The position numbers were made by a program, and so were the translations under genes. From contig NZ_AOME01000051.1 of NCBI RefSeq assembly GCF_000336935.1, forward strand, positions 160,918-224,917: a stretch of 64,000 nt of DNA, written 5' to 3'. This DNA comes from Halococcus salifodinae DSM 8989 (lineage in GTDB: Archaea > Halobacteriota > Halobacteria > Halobacteriales > Halococcaceae). A model generated the notes under the pieces. It was not told where the DNA came from. It made no database searches and worked only from the letters and a program-made list of their open reading frames with translations. The first letter of the stretch is position 1, and each line of letters starts with the position of its first letter. This document shows positions 18,625 through 27,325 of the stretch, piece by piece.

Positions 18625-18795
18625 ATGAGCGAGGACGGACGTTCCGTGGCGGGGATCGACCCGGACGAGATTCGGCGGTGTCGGGTGCATGGGTTGCTGT
18701 TCGATCGATCGATCACCGACACGTGCCCGCTCTGTGAGTACGAGCGCACGGACCGAGTCGCGAAGTCCCATCACGACGGATACAGGTCCGGGTGA
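18625..18795 (+). CDS. Small CPxC zinc-finger-like protein
   Basis: 56 residues from the ATG at 18625. The C-half has CRVHGLLFD...TCPLCEYERTD, giving Cys-His and CxxC ligands that could bind one zinc. Haloarchaea encode many such small zinc-finger proteins, mostly of unknown function. An A/T-rich palindromic promoter region precedes it, and the transporter gene starts 137 bases after its stop. Coding is supported mainly by the ligand spacing and Asp-rich composition; confidence is moderate. Confidence 0.5.
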   Translation: MSEDGRSVAGIDPDEIRRCRVHGLLFDRSITDTCPLCEYERTDRVAKSHHDGYRSG

Positions 18796-18932
18796 TAGCG
18801 ACCGGCGTGGATCGTCGAGAATGCCCGACGGCCACGGATGCTCTTCGCCCGTCGTCCCACGGGACGGCGGAGGACTGGGGCTTGCTTTCGCAGGGCGATG
18901 GCTGAACAAGATAGCGATACGTCGGAACCACA

Positions 18933-21425
18933 ATGAGCGACGCGGCTGCCGACGACGCCAGCGAGGTCTCGACCGAACTCGATCGGAGCATCGGGCTCCT
19001 CGGCGCGCTCGCGATCGGGATCGGGACGATGATCGCCGCGGGTATCTTCGTGCTCTCGGGGCTCGCGGTCTCGAACGTCGGCACGGTCGCAATCGTCTCG
19101 TTCGTGATCGCGGCGCTGATCGCCGCCCTCACCGCCGCGGCGTACGCCGAGTTCTCCTCGATCTACTTCGAGAGCGGTGGCGGATACATGTACGTCAGTG
19201 AAACGTTCGACGCCGACTGGACGTACATCATGGGCTGGACGATGATCGTGGGCTATCCCGCGAGTGCGGCCTTCTATCTCGCGAGTTTCTCGGATTGGTT
19301 CTACCGGTTCATCTACCCGCTGATCGGGATCCCACAGTCGGTGCCCTTCTGGCTTCCGGGGATCGGGGTGCTCGGCCTGCTGGTCTACATCAACAGCCAG
19401 GGCAGCGAGGAGTCGAGCCAGTTCCAGATCGCCGTCACCGCGGCGAAGATCGCGCTCCTGATCCTGTTTCTCTACGGCGGGCTGCAGGCGTTCAGCGCGG
19501 ACGTGGTTGTGGACTCCTTCTACGAGAACATCGGGAGCTTCGTCGAGATCGCCTCGACGGGTGCGTTGGTGTTCATCACCTTCATCGGGTTCTCGGCGAT
19601 CGCCACCAACGCCGACGAGATCAAAGACCCCGGCAACACCATCCCGAAGGCCATCTACATCTCGATGGGGTTCGTGACGTTCCTCTACGCGCTCGTGGTG
19701 TTGGTGATCGTGATCGGGATCAACGACCAGCAGTTCCTCTCCTTCCTCACGGGGAACGTGAATCTCGGTGATCTCTCCCCGACGCAGTACGTCGCCGCAA
19801 ACGGCGAGGTCTCGATGGCGTACGCCGCCCAGTACTACCTCGGCAACGTCGGCTTCTACGTCATCATCGTGGGCGCGCTGTTCTCGATGCTCAGCGCGGC
19901 GAACGCCACAGTGTTAGCGGGTTCGCGGGTCAAGCTCGCGCTGGCGCGTCGCAACCATCTCCCCGAACGGTTCGAGGAGCTCCATCCCGAGCACGGAACG
20001 CCGTACAACGCGGTGTTGCTCACCGGCGGCTTCATCCTCACGTTCATCCTGATATTCACCGTGCTCTTCGGGGAGATTCCCGGCAGTGCCGAGTCGAGCT
20101 TCGTCCACAGCCTGCTCGGGCTCCCCCTCTTCGGCGTCCATCTCGGTCTCGAAAGCGTCACCGGCGTCGCCAACGTCCTGCTGTTGGGTGGGTTTGCCGT
20201 CGTCAACGTCGCCCTCATCGCGTCACGCCGCAAGTTTCCCGATCTCGATCGGGGATTCCAGGTCCCCCTCGTCCCCTACGTGCCGGCACTCGCGGTGGTC
20301 TTGAACGTCCTCCTGATCGCGAGTCTCGGCCTCCGGACCGTCGTCCTCGGACTCGTCGCGGAGGCGATCGGGATCGCCTTCTGGTTCGCGTGGAAAGGCC
20401 GCGCCCCCTCGACCGACGAGATCGAACGCGAGACCCCGACGGTGATCTCCCAGCGGACTCCGACCGATCGCGACGAGCGGATCGTCGTGCCGATCGCGAA
20501 CCCCGACAACGTCGATCAGCTCCTCCGGACGGCCGCCGACATCGCCGCCGATCGGGGCGCGGAGGTGCTCGCGATAAGCGTCGTCACGATCCCGAGCCAG
20601 ACACCGCTCTCGCGCGGCGAGGAGTACATCGACGACGAGCGCGAGATCCTCCGCCGCGTCGTCTCGGCCAGAGCCGACGGCGGCACGCCGGAGGCGGATC
20701 CGGCGGTGGAGATCGACACTGAGGACAACGTGGGGACCGACACCGAGAACGTCCACGGCACGCTCGACGTTCACGACATCGAGGTGCCGATCAGCGCGAC
20801 GATCCGCATCAGCCATCGCGTCGACACGGCCATCCTCAACACGATCGAGCAGTACGACGCGGACGCCGTGCTGATGGGGTGGGGTGCGCGCGGGTCGCGC
20901 CGCCGCGAGATCGTCTTCGGCAGCGTGGTCGATACGATCGCCACCGAGGCCGACTGTGACGTGCTGGTCGAACGGCTCGGCCCGGACGCGACCGGCACCG
21001 TCGACTCGGTGCTCCTGCCGACGGCCGGCGGCCCGCACACCGAACTCGCTGCGGAGATCTGCCGTGCGGTCTGTCTGGCGACGGATGCGCGAGCCGAAGT
21101 GCTGAGCGTCGCGGACGGGAGTGGCGCGGACGAGTCCGAGGCACGGGAGCGAGTCACGGAGACCGCGGAGCGCCTCCGTGAGGTGGGCATCGATGTCGAA
21201 ACCACGGTCGCCGACGGCGATGTCGTCGAACGGATCGTCGAGCGTTCGGCCGAGCACGACTTGACCCTGGTCGGTTCAACCCGAGAGGGTGTCCTCCAAC
21301 AGTTCGTGTTCGGAGCGATCCCCGAGGAAGTCGCGCGTGAGGCGGACGACACGGTGCTCGTGGCGAAACGAAACGTCGACCTGCCCTCACAGCTACTTCG
21401 CTCGATCCGGCAATGGCTGCGGTGA
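18933..21425 (+). CDS. APC-superfamily amino acid transporter with two C-terminal UspA domains
   Basis: 830 residues. Residues 1-490 are an APC transporter with about 12 membrane segments, starting with the consensus GIGTMIAAGIFVLSG and containing KDPGNTIPKAI-like loop signature EIKDPGNTIPKAIYIS. Residues about 508-665 form a UspA domain (ERIVVPIANPDN; end GWGARGSRRREIVFGSVVD with the G-rich ATP loop). Residues about 683-820 form a second UspA domain (VDSVLLPTAGGP; LVGSTREGVLQQFVFG). UspA domains bind ATP or nucleotides and probably regulate uptake. A partial APC permease with a TrkA-N gene is at the other end of the window. The transported amino acid is unknown. Confidence 0.9.
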   Translation: MSDAAADDASEVSTELDRSIGLLGALAIGIGTMIAAGIFVLSGLAVSNVGTVAIVSFVIAALIAALTAAAYAEFSSIYFESGGGYMYVSETFDADWTYIMGWTMIVGYPASAAFYLASFSDWFYRFIYPLIGIPQSVPFWLPGIGVLGLLVYINSQGSEESSQFQIAVTAAKIALLILFLYGGLQAFSADVVVDSFYENIGSFVEIASTGALVFITFIGFSAIATNADEIKDPGNTIPKAIYISMGFVTFLYALVVLVIVIGINDQQFLSFLTGNVNLGDLSPTQYVAANGEVSMAYAAQYYLGNVGFYVIIVGALFSMLSAANATVLAGSRVKLALARRNHLPERFEELHPEHGTPYNAVLLTGGFILTFILIFTVLFGEIPGSAESSFVHSLLGLPLFGVHLGLESVTGVANVLLLGGFAVVNVALIASRRKFPDLDRGFQVPLVPYVPALAVVLNVLLIASLGLRTVVLGLVAEAIGIAFWFAWKGRAPSTDEIERETPTVISQRTPTDRDERIVVPIANPDNVDQLLRTAADIAADRGAEVLAISVVTIPSQTPLSRGEEYIDDEREILRRVVSARADGGTPEADPAVEIDTEDNVGTDTENVHGTLDVHDIEVPISATIRISHRVDTAILNTIEQYDADAVLMGWGARGSRRREIVFGSVVDTIATEADCDVLVERLGPDATGTVDSVLLPTAGGPHTELAAEICRAVCLATDARAEVLSVADGSGADESEARERVTETAERLREVGIDVETTVADGDVVERIVERSAEHDLTLVGSTREGVLQQFVFGAIPEEVAREADDTVLVAKRNVDLPSQLLRSIRQWLR

Positions 21426-21500
21426 ACGTGCCGAAAACGCTGCGTCAGTGTCTCGACGTCCCGGCCGCCTCCGCGGTCCGGTCACTACGCCGCCGGGCGG

Positions 21501-22016
21501 TTACCCGTCGCCGAACGGGTTCGCGAAATCGTTGCGGATGAAGTAGCGCACGAAGTTCCCCTGTGTCCGATCCCCGGGGTGGTCGGCGATCTGTTCGTAG
21601 CGCACGGTGCCGTCGGTGTCGATCACGTACGTCGCGGCGATGCCCGTGAGGCCGTGACTGGTCTGTTCGGTGCCGCTGTAGCGGTCCGCGACCGACCCGT
21701 CGGGATCGGCGAGCAGCTGAACGTCGAGATCGTACCGGTCGCGCATCTCGGTCAGCTTGCCGACCCGATCGGTGACGACCGGGAGGATATCGACGTTGTC
21801 GTGGAACCAGAGGTCGTAGGCGACCTCGCTGAACGTCTGGAGCTGTTCGGCACAGAAGCTACACCAGTGGCCGCGGTTGACGAGCACGATCGTCGGCCCG
21901 TCGTCGAGTGTTTCGGAGAGCGTGACTTCCTCACCGGCGGTGCTATCGAGCGTGAAATCGGGCGCTTGCGATTCGTCGAGGCTCACGATGCTACCAACGA
22001 CCCGCCGACGGGTCAT
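21501..22016 (-). CDS. Peroxiredoxin/AhpC-TSA family thioredoxin-fold protein
   Basis: 171 residues from the ATG at 22016; a GTG ten codons in (21986, MSLDESQAPDF) would fit the family start better. After the AhpC/TSA entry segment (APDFTLDSTAG) comes GHWCSFC with cysteines at 52 and 55, a thioredoxin-like CxxC instead of the usual peroxiredoxin TxxC. Later GLTGIAATYVIDTDGTVRYEQIADHPGDR is the C-terminal part of the fold. It may act as a thiol reductase or a bacterioferritin-comigratory-type peroxiredoxin. Convergent with the APC transporter. Confidence 0.8.
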   Translation of the reverse strand: MTRRRVVGSIVSLDESQAPDFTLDSTAGEEVTLSETLDDGPTIVLVNRGHWCSFCAEQLQTFSEVAYDLWFHDNVDILPVVTDRVGKLTEMRDRYDLDVQLLADPDGSVADRYSGTEQTSHGLTGIAATYVIDTDGTVRYEQIADHPGDRTQGNFVRYFIRNDFANPFGDG

Positions 22017-22240
22017 CCTTTCGCGGCTGTGCTTTTTGGAAGCATATCCGGGTTGGTATCACTATCCACGACTCGTTATCCCACGGAAGCCTCGATGACT
22101 CCCCGACTCCACTCACAGCGGACGAGTCGGCAGCGTCCATCATCCGGTCGACGATCGACCACGGGGGTAACCCATTTCGCATGGGTGGCAACCACACACA
22201 GACGCTACAACGGTAAGCCCGGCCAGCCAGTACGATCGGT

Positions 22241-23482
22241 ATGAACGACCGCGTTACCAGACGTGGGTTCGTCGCGACCGTCGGTGCGATCGCCATCGCG
22301 GGCTGTAGCGGCGTCACTGGCGATCGATCGTCGGATCGCTCGACGGCTATGGACGATTCCGCCACGTCGGCAGCGACCACGTCGACGGCGAGCGGAGAGG
22401 GGTCGTTGCCACCCCTCGCGGATCGTTCGCTCGTGCTGCCGATGGAGCCGCCGCAACTCCGCGAGGCGGCAGTGTCCGGGGGAGTGTCGAAGGACGGCAT
22501 CCCTGCGATCGACCAGCCGCGGTTCGAGGCTGCCGGTCAGGTGGGCGGCCGTCTTGCTCCGGGAGATGTGGTTTTCGGGATTGCACGGAACGGCGTCGCC
22601 AAGGCGTACCCGCAGTCGATCCTCGTCCACCACGAGGTGTGCAACGACACTCTCGATGGCACCCCGATCGGCGTCACGTACTGTCCGCTGACAGGGACCG
22701 CAGTCGGGTTCGAGCGCGGCGAGACGACGTTCGGGGTGTCGGGGCGGCTCGTCAACGACAACCTCATCATGTACGATCGAGCCACCGAGCACTGGTGGCC
22801 GCAGGTCCTCGCGACGGCGATCCCCGGCTGGAACGCGGACGGCGACGCGAGCGGCACCGACGGCGGAAGGACGAACGGAGCCGGGAGCGTGCAGTCGAAC
22901 ACATCCGGAAGTGCGACATCGAACACATCCAGAGACGGGACGCCGAACGCCACGATCGGGCGGTCGCTCCGGGAGTTCCGCGTCGTCTGGACGACGTGGC
23001 AACGGTGGCGAGACCAGTTCCCGGACACCCGCGTGCTCACCGAGGACACCGGGTACATTCGGGATTACGGACAGGACCCGTACGGTTCGTACAGCCCACC
23101 GAGCGGCTACTACGAACCCGAAAGCGAGCCGCTGTTCCCGCCGCTCGACACCGACGACCGATACCCGACGAAGGCGGTCGTCGTGGGAGCGCGAACGACC
23201 GACGGCGCGATCGCCTTCCACAAGCGCTCGCTCCGGCGCGAGGGAGTTATCACAGGCTCGCTTGACGGGACGCCACACGTCGGCGTCCACGACGACCGCC
23301 TCGATACAGCGTACGTCTACCGCAACGCCGACGGGGCGTCGGTCACGACCACGCCCGACGGTGTCCGGGTCGCGGACACCGTCCATCCGCCGGACGAACT
23401 CCCGCTGGAACGAGTCCACGCGTTCGATGCCATGTGGTTCGCGTGGCACGGGTTCTATCCGGCAACGAGCGTCTATGGCTGA
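22241..23482 (+). CDS. DUF3179 domain-containing Tat lipoprotein
   Basis: 413 residues. The N-terminus has a twin-arginine RRGFVATVGAIAIAGC, with a lipobox cysteine near 25, so it should be an exported, lipid-anchored protein. The DUF3179 core shows LVHHEVCND, TYCPLTG and TFGVSGRLVNDNLIMYDR. An Asn/Ser/Thr/Gly insertion sits at about 205-245. DUF3179 has no assigned activity. The stop overlaps the start of the next membrane gene, indicating joint expression. A second family member, without signal, lies convergently at 24122. Here the second cysteine of the CPLC motif is Thr. Confidence 0.85.
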   Translation: MNDRVTRRGFVATVGAIAIAGCSGVTGDRSSDRSTAMDDSATSAATTSTASGEGSLPPLADRSLVLPMEPPQLREAAVSGGVSKDGIPAIDQPRFEAAGQVGGRLAPGDVVFGIARNGVAKAYPQSILVHHEVCNDTLDGTPIGVTYCPLTGTAVGFERGETTFGVSGRLVNDNLIMYDRATEHWWPQVLATAIPGWNADGDASGTDGGRTNGAGSVQSNTSGSATSNTSRDGTPNATIGRSLREFRVVWTTWQRWRDQFPDTRVLTEDTGYIRDYGQDPYGSYSPPSGYYEPESEPLFPPLDTDDRYPTKAVVVGARTTDGAIAFHKRSLRREGVITGSLDGTPHVGVHDDRLDTAYVYRNADGASVTTTPDGVRVADTVHPPDELPLERVHAFDAMWFAWHGFYPATSVYG

Positions 23483-24041
23483 GTCGATCCGTCGAACGCT
23501 TCGAACTCTCCGCATCGTCGCCAGCCGCTGGGACGCGCGGGCGATCCTCACCCTCACCGGGCTCGCGTACCTGATCGGTTACTCGTTCGCGGTCGGCGAT
23601 CTCGCGCTCACCGGCCGTGGCGGTATCTCGCTACTCGTCGTCGACGCACCGCTCGATCGGGCGTTCCAGTCGACCGGCTATCTCTCGTTCGAACCGATCG
23701 CCGCGGTCGAAGCCGGCCCGCTCACGTACCTCTTCTCGCCGATCGACGCCGGCCTCGCACTCGTGCTCGCAGCCCTCGTCGGCATCAACGTCGCGCTGAC
23801 GTATCTGGGGCTGGTGCAGCCGCGTGCCTGCGGGATGGAATCCTCGGTCGGGCTGCTGGCGGCGGTTCCCGCCCTGTTTTCGGGGGCGGCCTGCTGTGGT
23901 CCGGTCGTCCTGATCGCGATCGGCGTGCAGGCGACGGGGGCGGTGATCGCCGGGTTCCAGTTGCTCCTCCCGATCGCGGTGGGACTGCTGGCGCTCAGCG
24001 TGGTACTCGTCGGACGACGGATCGACCCGACGCTCGCGTAA
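23475..24041 (+). CDS. Five-segment membrane protein with CCGP motif
   Basis: 188 residues from the ATG at 23475, overlapping the DUF3179 stop by eight bases. There are about five hydrophobic segments, and the loop SGAACCGPVVLIAIG has a CCGP cysteine pair such as is seen in metal- or sulfur-handling small membrane proteins. Another cysteine (RACGMESS) lies about 25 residues earlier. No family name is certain. Coupling to DUF3179 suggests a shared role at the membrane, possibly thiol or metal chemistry (inference). Confidence 0.7.
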   Translation: MAESIRRTLRTLRIVASRWDARAILTLTGLAYLIGYSFAVGDLALTGRGGISLLVVDAPLDRAFQSTGYLSFEPIAAVEAGPLTYLFSPIDAGLALVLAALVGINVALTYLGLVQPRACGMESSVGLLAAVPALFSGAACCGPVVLIAIGVQATGAVIAGFQLLLPIAVGLLALSVVLVGRRIDPTLA

Positions 24042-24121
24042 CCCGCCAGCTACCCTGCTGTCGCCGATGGTCGCGCGATCGATCCGGTGTCGAGCGCCCG
24101 GTCGCGGACGGCCACACGAGA

Positions 24122-25090
24122 TCAGCCGTCGAAGAAGGCCTCGGGACCGTGGTCGTCCTGCCACGCGAATGCGAACAGGCGTCGGGTCGGCAAGCGTTCG
24201 AGCTGTCTCCCGTCGGCCCCACGGCCCGTCTCGACGTCCCATTCGGTGCCGTCGGCCCGGACGGTCTGGGAGTCGTCGGTGGATTCGAACGCATGGCCTG
24301 GCTGCTTGAAGGCGTGGATGGTGTCGGCAGTCGCGAACACCACGACGTCGGTCTCGCCGACGGTCGTCTCGACCACGCCGCCCGCCTCGCGGACGCGCTC
24401 CAGCGGGAATCCGCACGCCTCGCCGTCGCGCTCAACGCCCAGCACCACCGCTTTCGGCGCGAGATCCGTCCGATCCCACGTCCGCGTCGCCCCGCCGTCG
24501 CTGTCGCGGTGGGCGTCGAGGCCGAACCCCTCGCCTGTGAAGTACGAGTCGTACGGTTCGACGTCGTACCGGATCGTCGCCGGCGCATCGTCGTCGCTCG
24601 CCGCCTCGCTCTCCCCGCCGGGTGGCTGGAGCACCACGCCATCGGGATACTCCGCGGCGAACCCCTCATAGGAGTAGGTTCCGGCCGGGAGCACCGAGAG
24701 CGATCGGCCCTCGAACGCGCCCGCGAGACACTCGCCGGTCGACTGCTTCCACTCGGCGTCGGTCTCGCGGTCGTACATCACGAGGTCGTCGTCGGCGAGC
24801 TTGCCCGAGACGCCGAAGGTTAGCACCCGCTTGTCGACAGCGGCATCGTAGACGATCGCGCTGGCACAGAGCGGACACCACGTGACCGCGATCGGTCGAT
24901 CACCGGTCGCGTCGTTCACGATCTCGTGGTAGTGCAACACCCGGATCGGGTACGCCCGCGGCGGAACGGACGCGGCATCGGACTCGACGACGATCACCAG
25001 GTCGTCGGGATCGCCGAAGTAGTCGGTATCGAACGCCGGATCGTCGATGCTGGGGATCGCGTCCTTCGGGACGACCTGTCGGACGTTCAT
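24122..25090 (-). CDS. DUF3179 domain-containing protein, cytoplasmic form
   Basis: 322 residues from the ATG at 25090; upstream in-frame codons do not extend the similarity. The core matches the lipoprotein at 22241: HYHEIVND, TWCPLCASA (intact CPLC) and FGVSGKLADDDLVMYDR. No signal peptide. The Gly/Glu/Asp segment at about 165-185 is a loop. It is convergent with the CCGP membrane gene (80-base gap), and its 5' end faces the hydantoinase operon, sharing a 171-base divergent promoter region. Confidence 0.85.
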   Translation of the reverse strand: MNVRQVVPKDAIPSIDDPAFDTDYFGDPDDLVIVVESDAASVPPRAYPIRVLHYHEIVNDATGDRPIAVTWCPLCASAIVYDAAVDKRVLTFGVSGKLADDDLVMYDRETDAEWKQSTGECLAGAFEGRSLSVLPAGTYSYEGFAAEYPDGVVLQPPGGESEAASDDDAPATIRYDVEPYDSYFTGEGFGLDAHRDSDGGATRTWDRTDLAPKAVVLGVERDGEACGFPLERVREAGGVVETTVGETDVVVFATADTIHAFKQPGHAFESTDDSQTVRADGTEWDVETGRGADGRQLERLPTRRLFAFAWQDDHGPEAFFDG

Positions 25091-25189
25091 GGACGGATCG
25101 TCGTGGCGGACGGCCTTGTACTGACGGCCCGCGGACGTGGTACCGTACGGTCGTTCGTGTCGCTCATCACCGAACGGACCGCAGCATTG

Positions 25190-25218
25190 ATATAAATACC
25201 CCCAACAGGGGTTGGGGG
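25190..25218 (+). promoter_or_regulatory. TATA box with overlapping inverted repeat before the hydantoinase operon
   Basis: TATAAATA (25191-25198) is followed at once by CCCCCAAC (25199-25206), AGGG (25207-25210) and GTTGGGGG (25211-25218), a perfect inverted repeat with 8-base arms. The repeat occupies the region between TATA and expected transcription start (start codon ATG at 25262), where repressor sites usually lie. It could also interfere as RNA, because it is GC-rich. Confidence 0.6.
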
Positions 25219-25261
25219 AACGTTTAGGCAGCAACGACGACTGTCTGTGATACGATTTCAC

Positions 25262-27325
25262 ATGGCATCCAATCTCGGCGTCGACGTCGGTGGCACCTTC
25301 ACCGACGTCATCGTGTTCGACGAAGACACTCACGAACTCACGATCGACAAAGTGCTGTCAACGCCGGCGAATCCATCGGAGGGCGTGCTCGCCGGCGTGG
25401 AGGAGGCGACCGGGAAGGCCGGCGCGTCGGTGGCCGATCTGGAGCTGCTCTTCCACGGAACGACGGTCGTGACAAACATGCTGCTCGAAGAGACCGGCTC
25501 GCGCGTCGGCCTCATCACCTCAGCGGGCCACGAAGACATCCTTCACCTCGCGCGGGCGTGGACGCCTGGCCCGCTGTACGGCTGGATGGACATGGAGAAG
25601 CCCGATCCGCTCGCCGACCTCGTGGACACGCGTGGGGTCTCGGGCACGATCAGCTCACCCGAGGGAAAAGTGACCGAGCCGCTTGACGAGGCCGCGGTCC
25701 GCGAGACGGTGCGCGACCTCGCCGACAGGGGCGTCGAATCGCTGACCGTCGCGCTGCTCAACTCGTATCTCAACCCGACACACGAGGAGCGCGTCCGGGA
25801 GATCGTCGCTGAGGAAGCGCCGGAGCTGCCGGTGTCGATCTCGGCGGAGATCGTCCCCGAGTACGGCGAGTATGAGCGGACGCTCACGACGGTCATCAAC
25901 GACTACGCGCGCCCGCACGTCATCGACTATCTCGACGAACTCGACGCCGCGCTCGAAAGTGCTGGATCGACGGCGACGATGAACGTCGTCCGCTCGGACG
26001 GCGGGCTGATGAGCTCCGGGGCGGCGAAAAATCATCCCGTCGAGCTCGCGCTCTCGGGCCCGAGCGGTGGCGTAGTCGGTGCGGCGACCATCGCGGAGAA
26101 GAAGGGTGTGCCGGACGTGCTGACCCTCGATATGGGCGGCACCTCGACTGACGTCTCGCTCGTCGAGGACTACACGGCCGAGACGACCCGCCAGACGAAG
26201 GTCGGCTACCGCGAGTTCAAGTCCCGGGCCGTCGACGTGAACACCGTCGGGGCCGGCGGCGGCTCGATCGCCCGCGTCCAGCTCAGCGGCTCGCTCCAGG
26301 TCGGCCCGGAGAGCTCCGGTGCGGACCCCGGTCCGGCCTGCTACGGCCAGGGCGGCGAGGAGCCGACGGTGACCGACGCCAACGTCGTTCTCGGGCGCAT
26401 CCCACCGATGGTACAGCTCGGCGGGACGATGGAGCTCGACCGCGAGGCTGCCCACGAGGTCATCGAGGACATCGCCGACGAGCGCGGGAGTTCGGTCGAG
26501 GAGGCCGCACAGGCCATTCTCGACATCGTGAACGAGAACATGCACAGCGCGCTCCGGGTCGTCTCGGTCGAGCGCGGCTACGACCCGCGCGAGTTCGGCC
26601 TCGTCGCTTTCGGCGGTGCCGGCCCGATGCACGCCAACGCGCTCGCCGACGTGATGGGTGCCTATCCACTGGTCGTCCCGCCGGGACCGGGCGTGATGAG
26701 TGCCTTCGGCTTCCTCACGAGCGACGTCCAGAACGAGTTCTCCGAGACCTATCTCGAAACCGACCGCGACGTCGACGGCGACGATGTCCACGCCGAACTG
26801 CTGGCGCTCCGCGAGGAGGCGACCGACTGGCTCGACTCGGAGGGCGTCGACGAGGCCGACCACGTCTTCGAGTACTACGCCGACTGCCGGTACTTCCGCC
26901 AGGACATCCAGATGTCGATCCCCATCGATCTCGACAACCTCCGGAGCGAGACGGGCCTCGCCGAAATCAAGGCCGATTTCGAGGAGCGTCACGACAGGCG
27001 GTTCGGCTTCTCGCTCGACGCACCCCTCGAAATCGCCAACCTCCGCGTCATCGGGAAAGGTACTGTCGAGGGTGTCACCATCGAGGAACACGACCTGACC
27101 GAGGAGGTCCCGAGTGCGGCGAAGGTCGACACCGACGAGGTCTACTTCGACGGCGAGTACCACGAGACCGGGATCTACGACCGCGCGGAGCTGTTGCCTG
27201 GCAATGAACTCAACGGCCCGGCGATCGTGGTCGCGGACGACGCGACCATCGTGGTACAGCCCGATCACGTCGCGACGGTCGATCGCTACGCCAACGTCGA
27301 GATCAACCGAGGTGGTGGCGCATGA
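25262..27325 (+). CDS. hyuA: Hydantoinase/oxoprolinase family subunit A
   Basis: 687 residues from the ATG at 25262; the ATG at 25247 five codons upstream is the alternative. ATP-binding signatures: GVDVGGTFTDVIVFD at the N-terminus and DMGGTSTDVSLV (about 290), VGAGGGSIA (about 329). The family hydrolyses cyclic amides such as 5-oxoproline or N-methylhydantoin with ATP, together with subunit B; related pairs make acetone or acetophenone carboxylases. The stop overlaps hyuB by ATGA. First gene of a five- or six-gene run with CoA chemistry, so ring opening may feed an acid that becomes a CoA ester. Confidence 0.9.
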   Translation: MASNLGVDVGGTFTDVIVFDEDTHELTIDKVLSTPANPSEGVLAGVEEATGKAGASVADLELLFHGTTVVTNMLLEETGSRVGLITSAGHEDILHLARAWTPGPLYGWMDMEKPDPLADLVDTRGVSGTISSPEGKVTEPLDEAAVRETVRDLADRGVESLTVALLNSYLNPTHEERVREIVAEEAPELPVSISAEIVPEYGEYERTLTTVINDYARPHVIDYLDELDAALESAGSTATMNVVRSDGGLMSSGAAKNHPVELALSGPSGGVVGAATIAEKKGVPDVLTLDMGGTSTDVSLVEDYTAETTRQTKVGYREFKSRAVDVNTVGAGGGSIARVQLSGSLQVGPESSGADPGPACYGQGGEEPTVTDANVVLGRIPPMVQLGGTMELDREAAHEVIEDIADERGSSVEEAAQAILDIVNENMHSALRVVSVERGYDPREFGLVAFGGAGPMHANALADVMGAYPLVVPPGPGVMSAFGFLTSDVQNEFSETYLETDRDVDGDDVHAELLALREEATDWLDSEGVDEADHVFEYYADCRYFRQDIQMSIPIDLDNLRSETGLAEIKADFEERHDRRFGFSLDAPLEIANLRVIGKGTVEGVTIEEHDLTEEVPSAAKVDTDEVYFDGEYHETGIYDRAELLPGNELNGPAIVVADDATIVVQPDHVATVDRYANVEINRGGGA

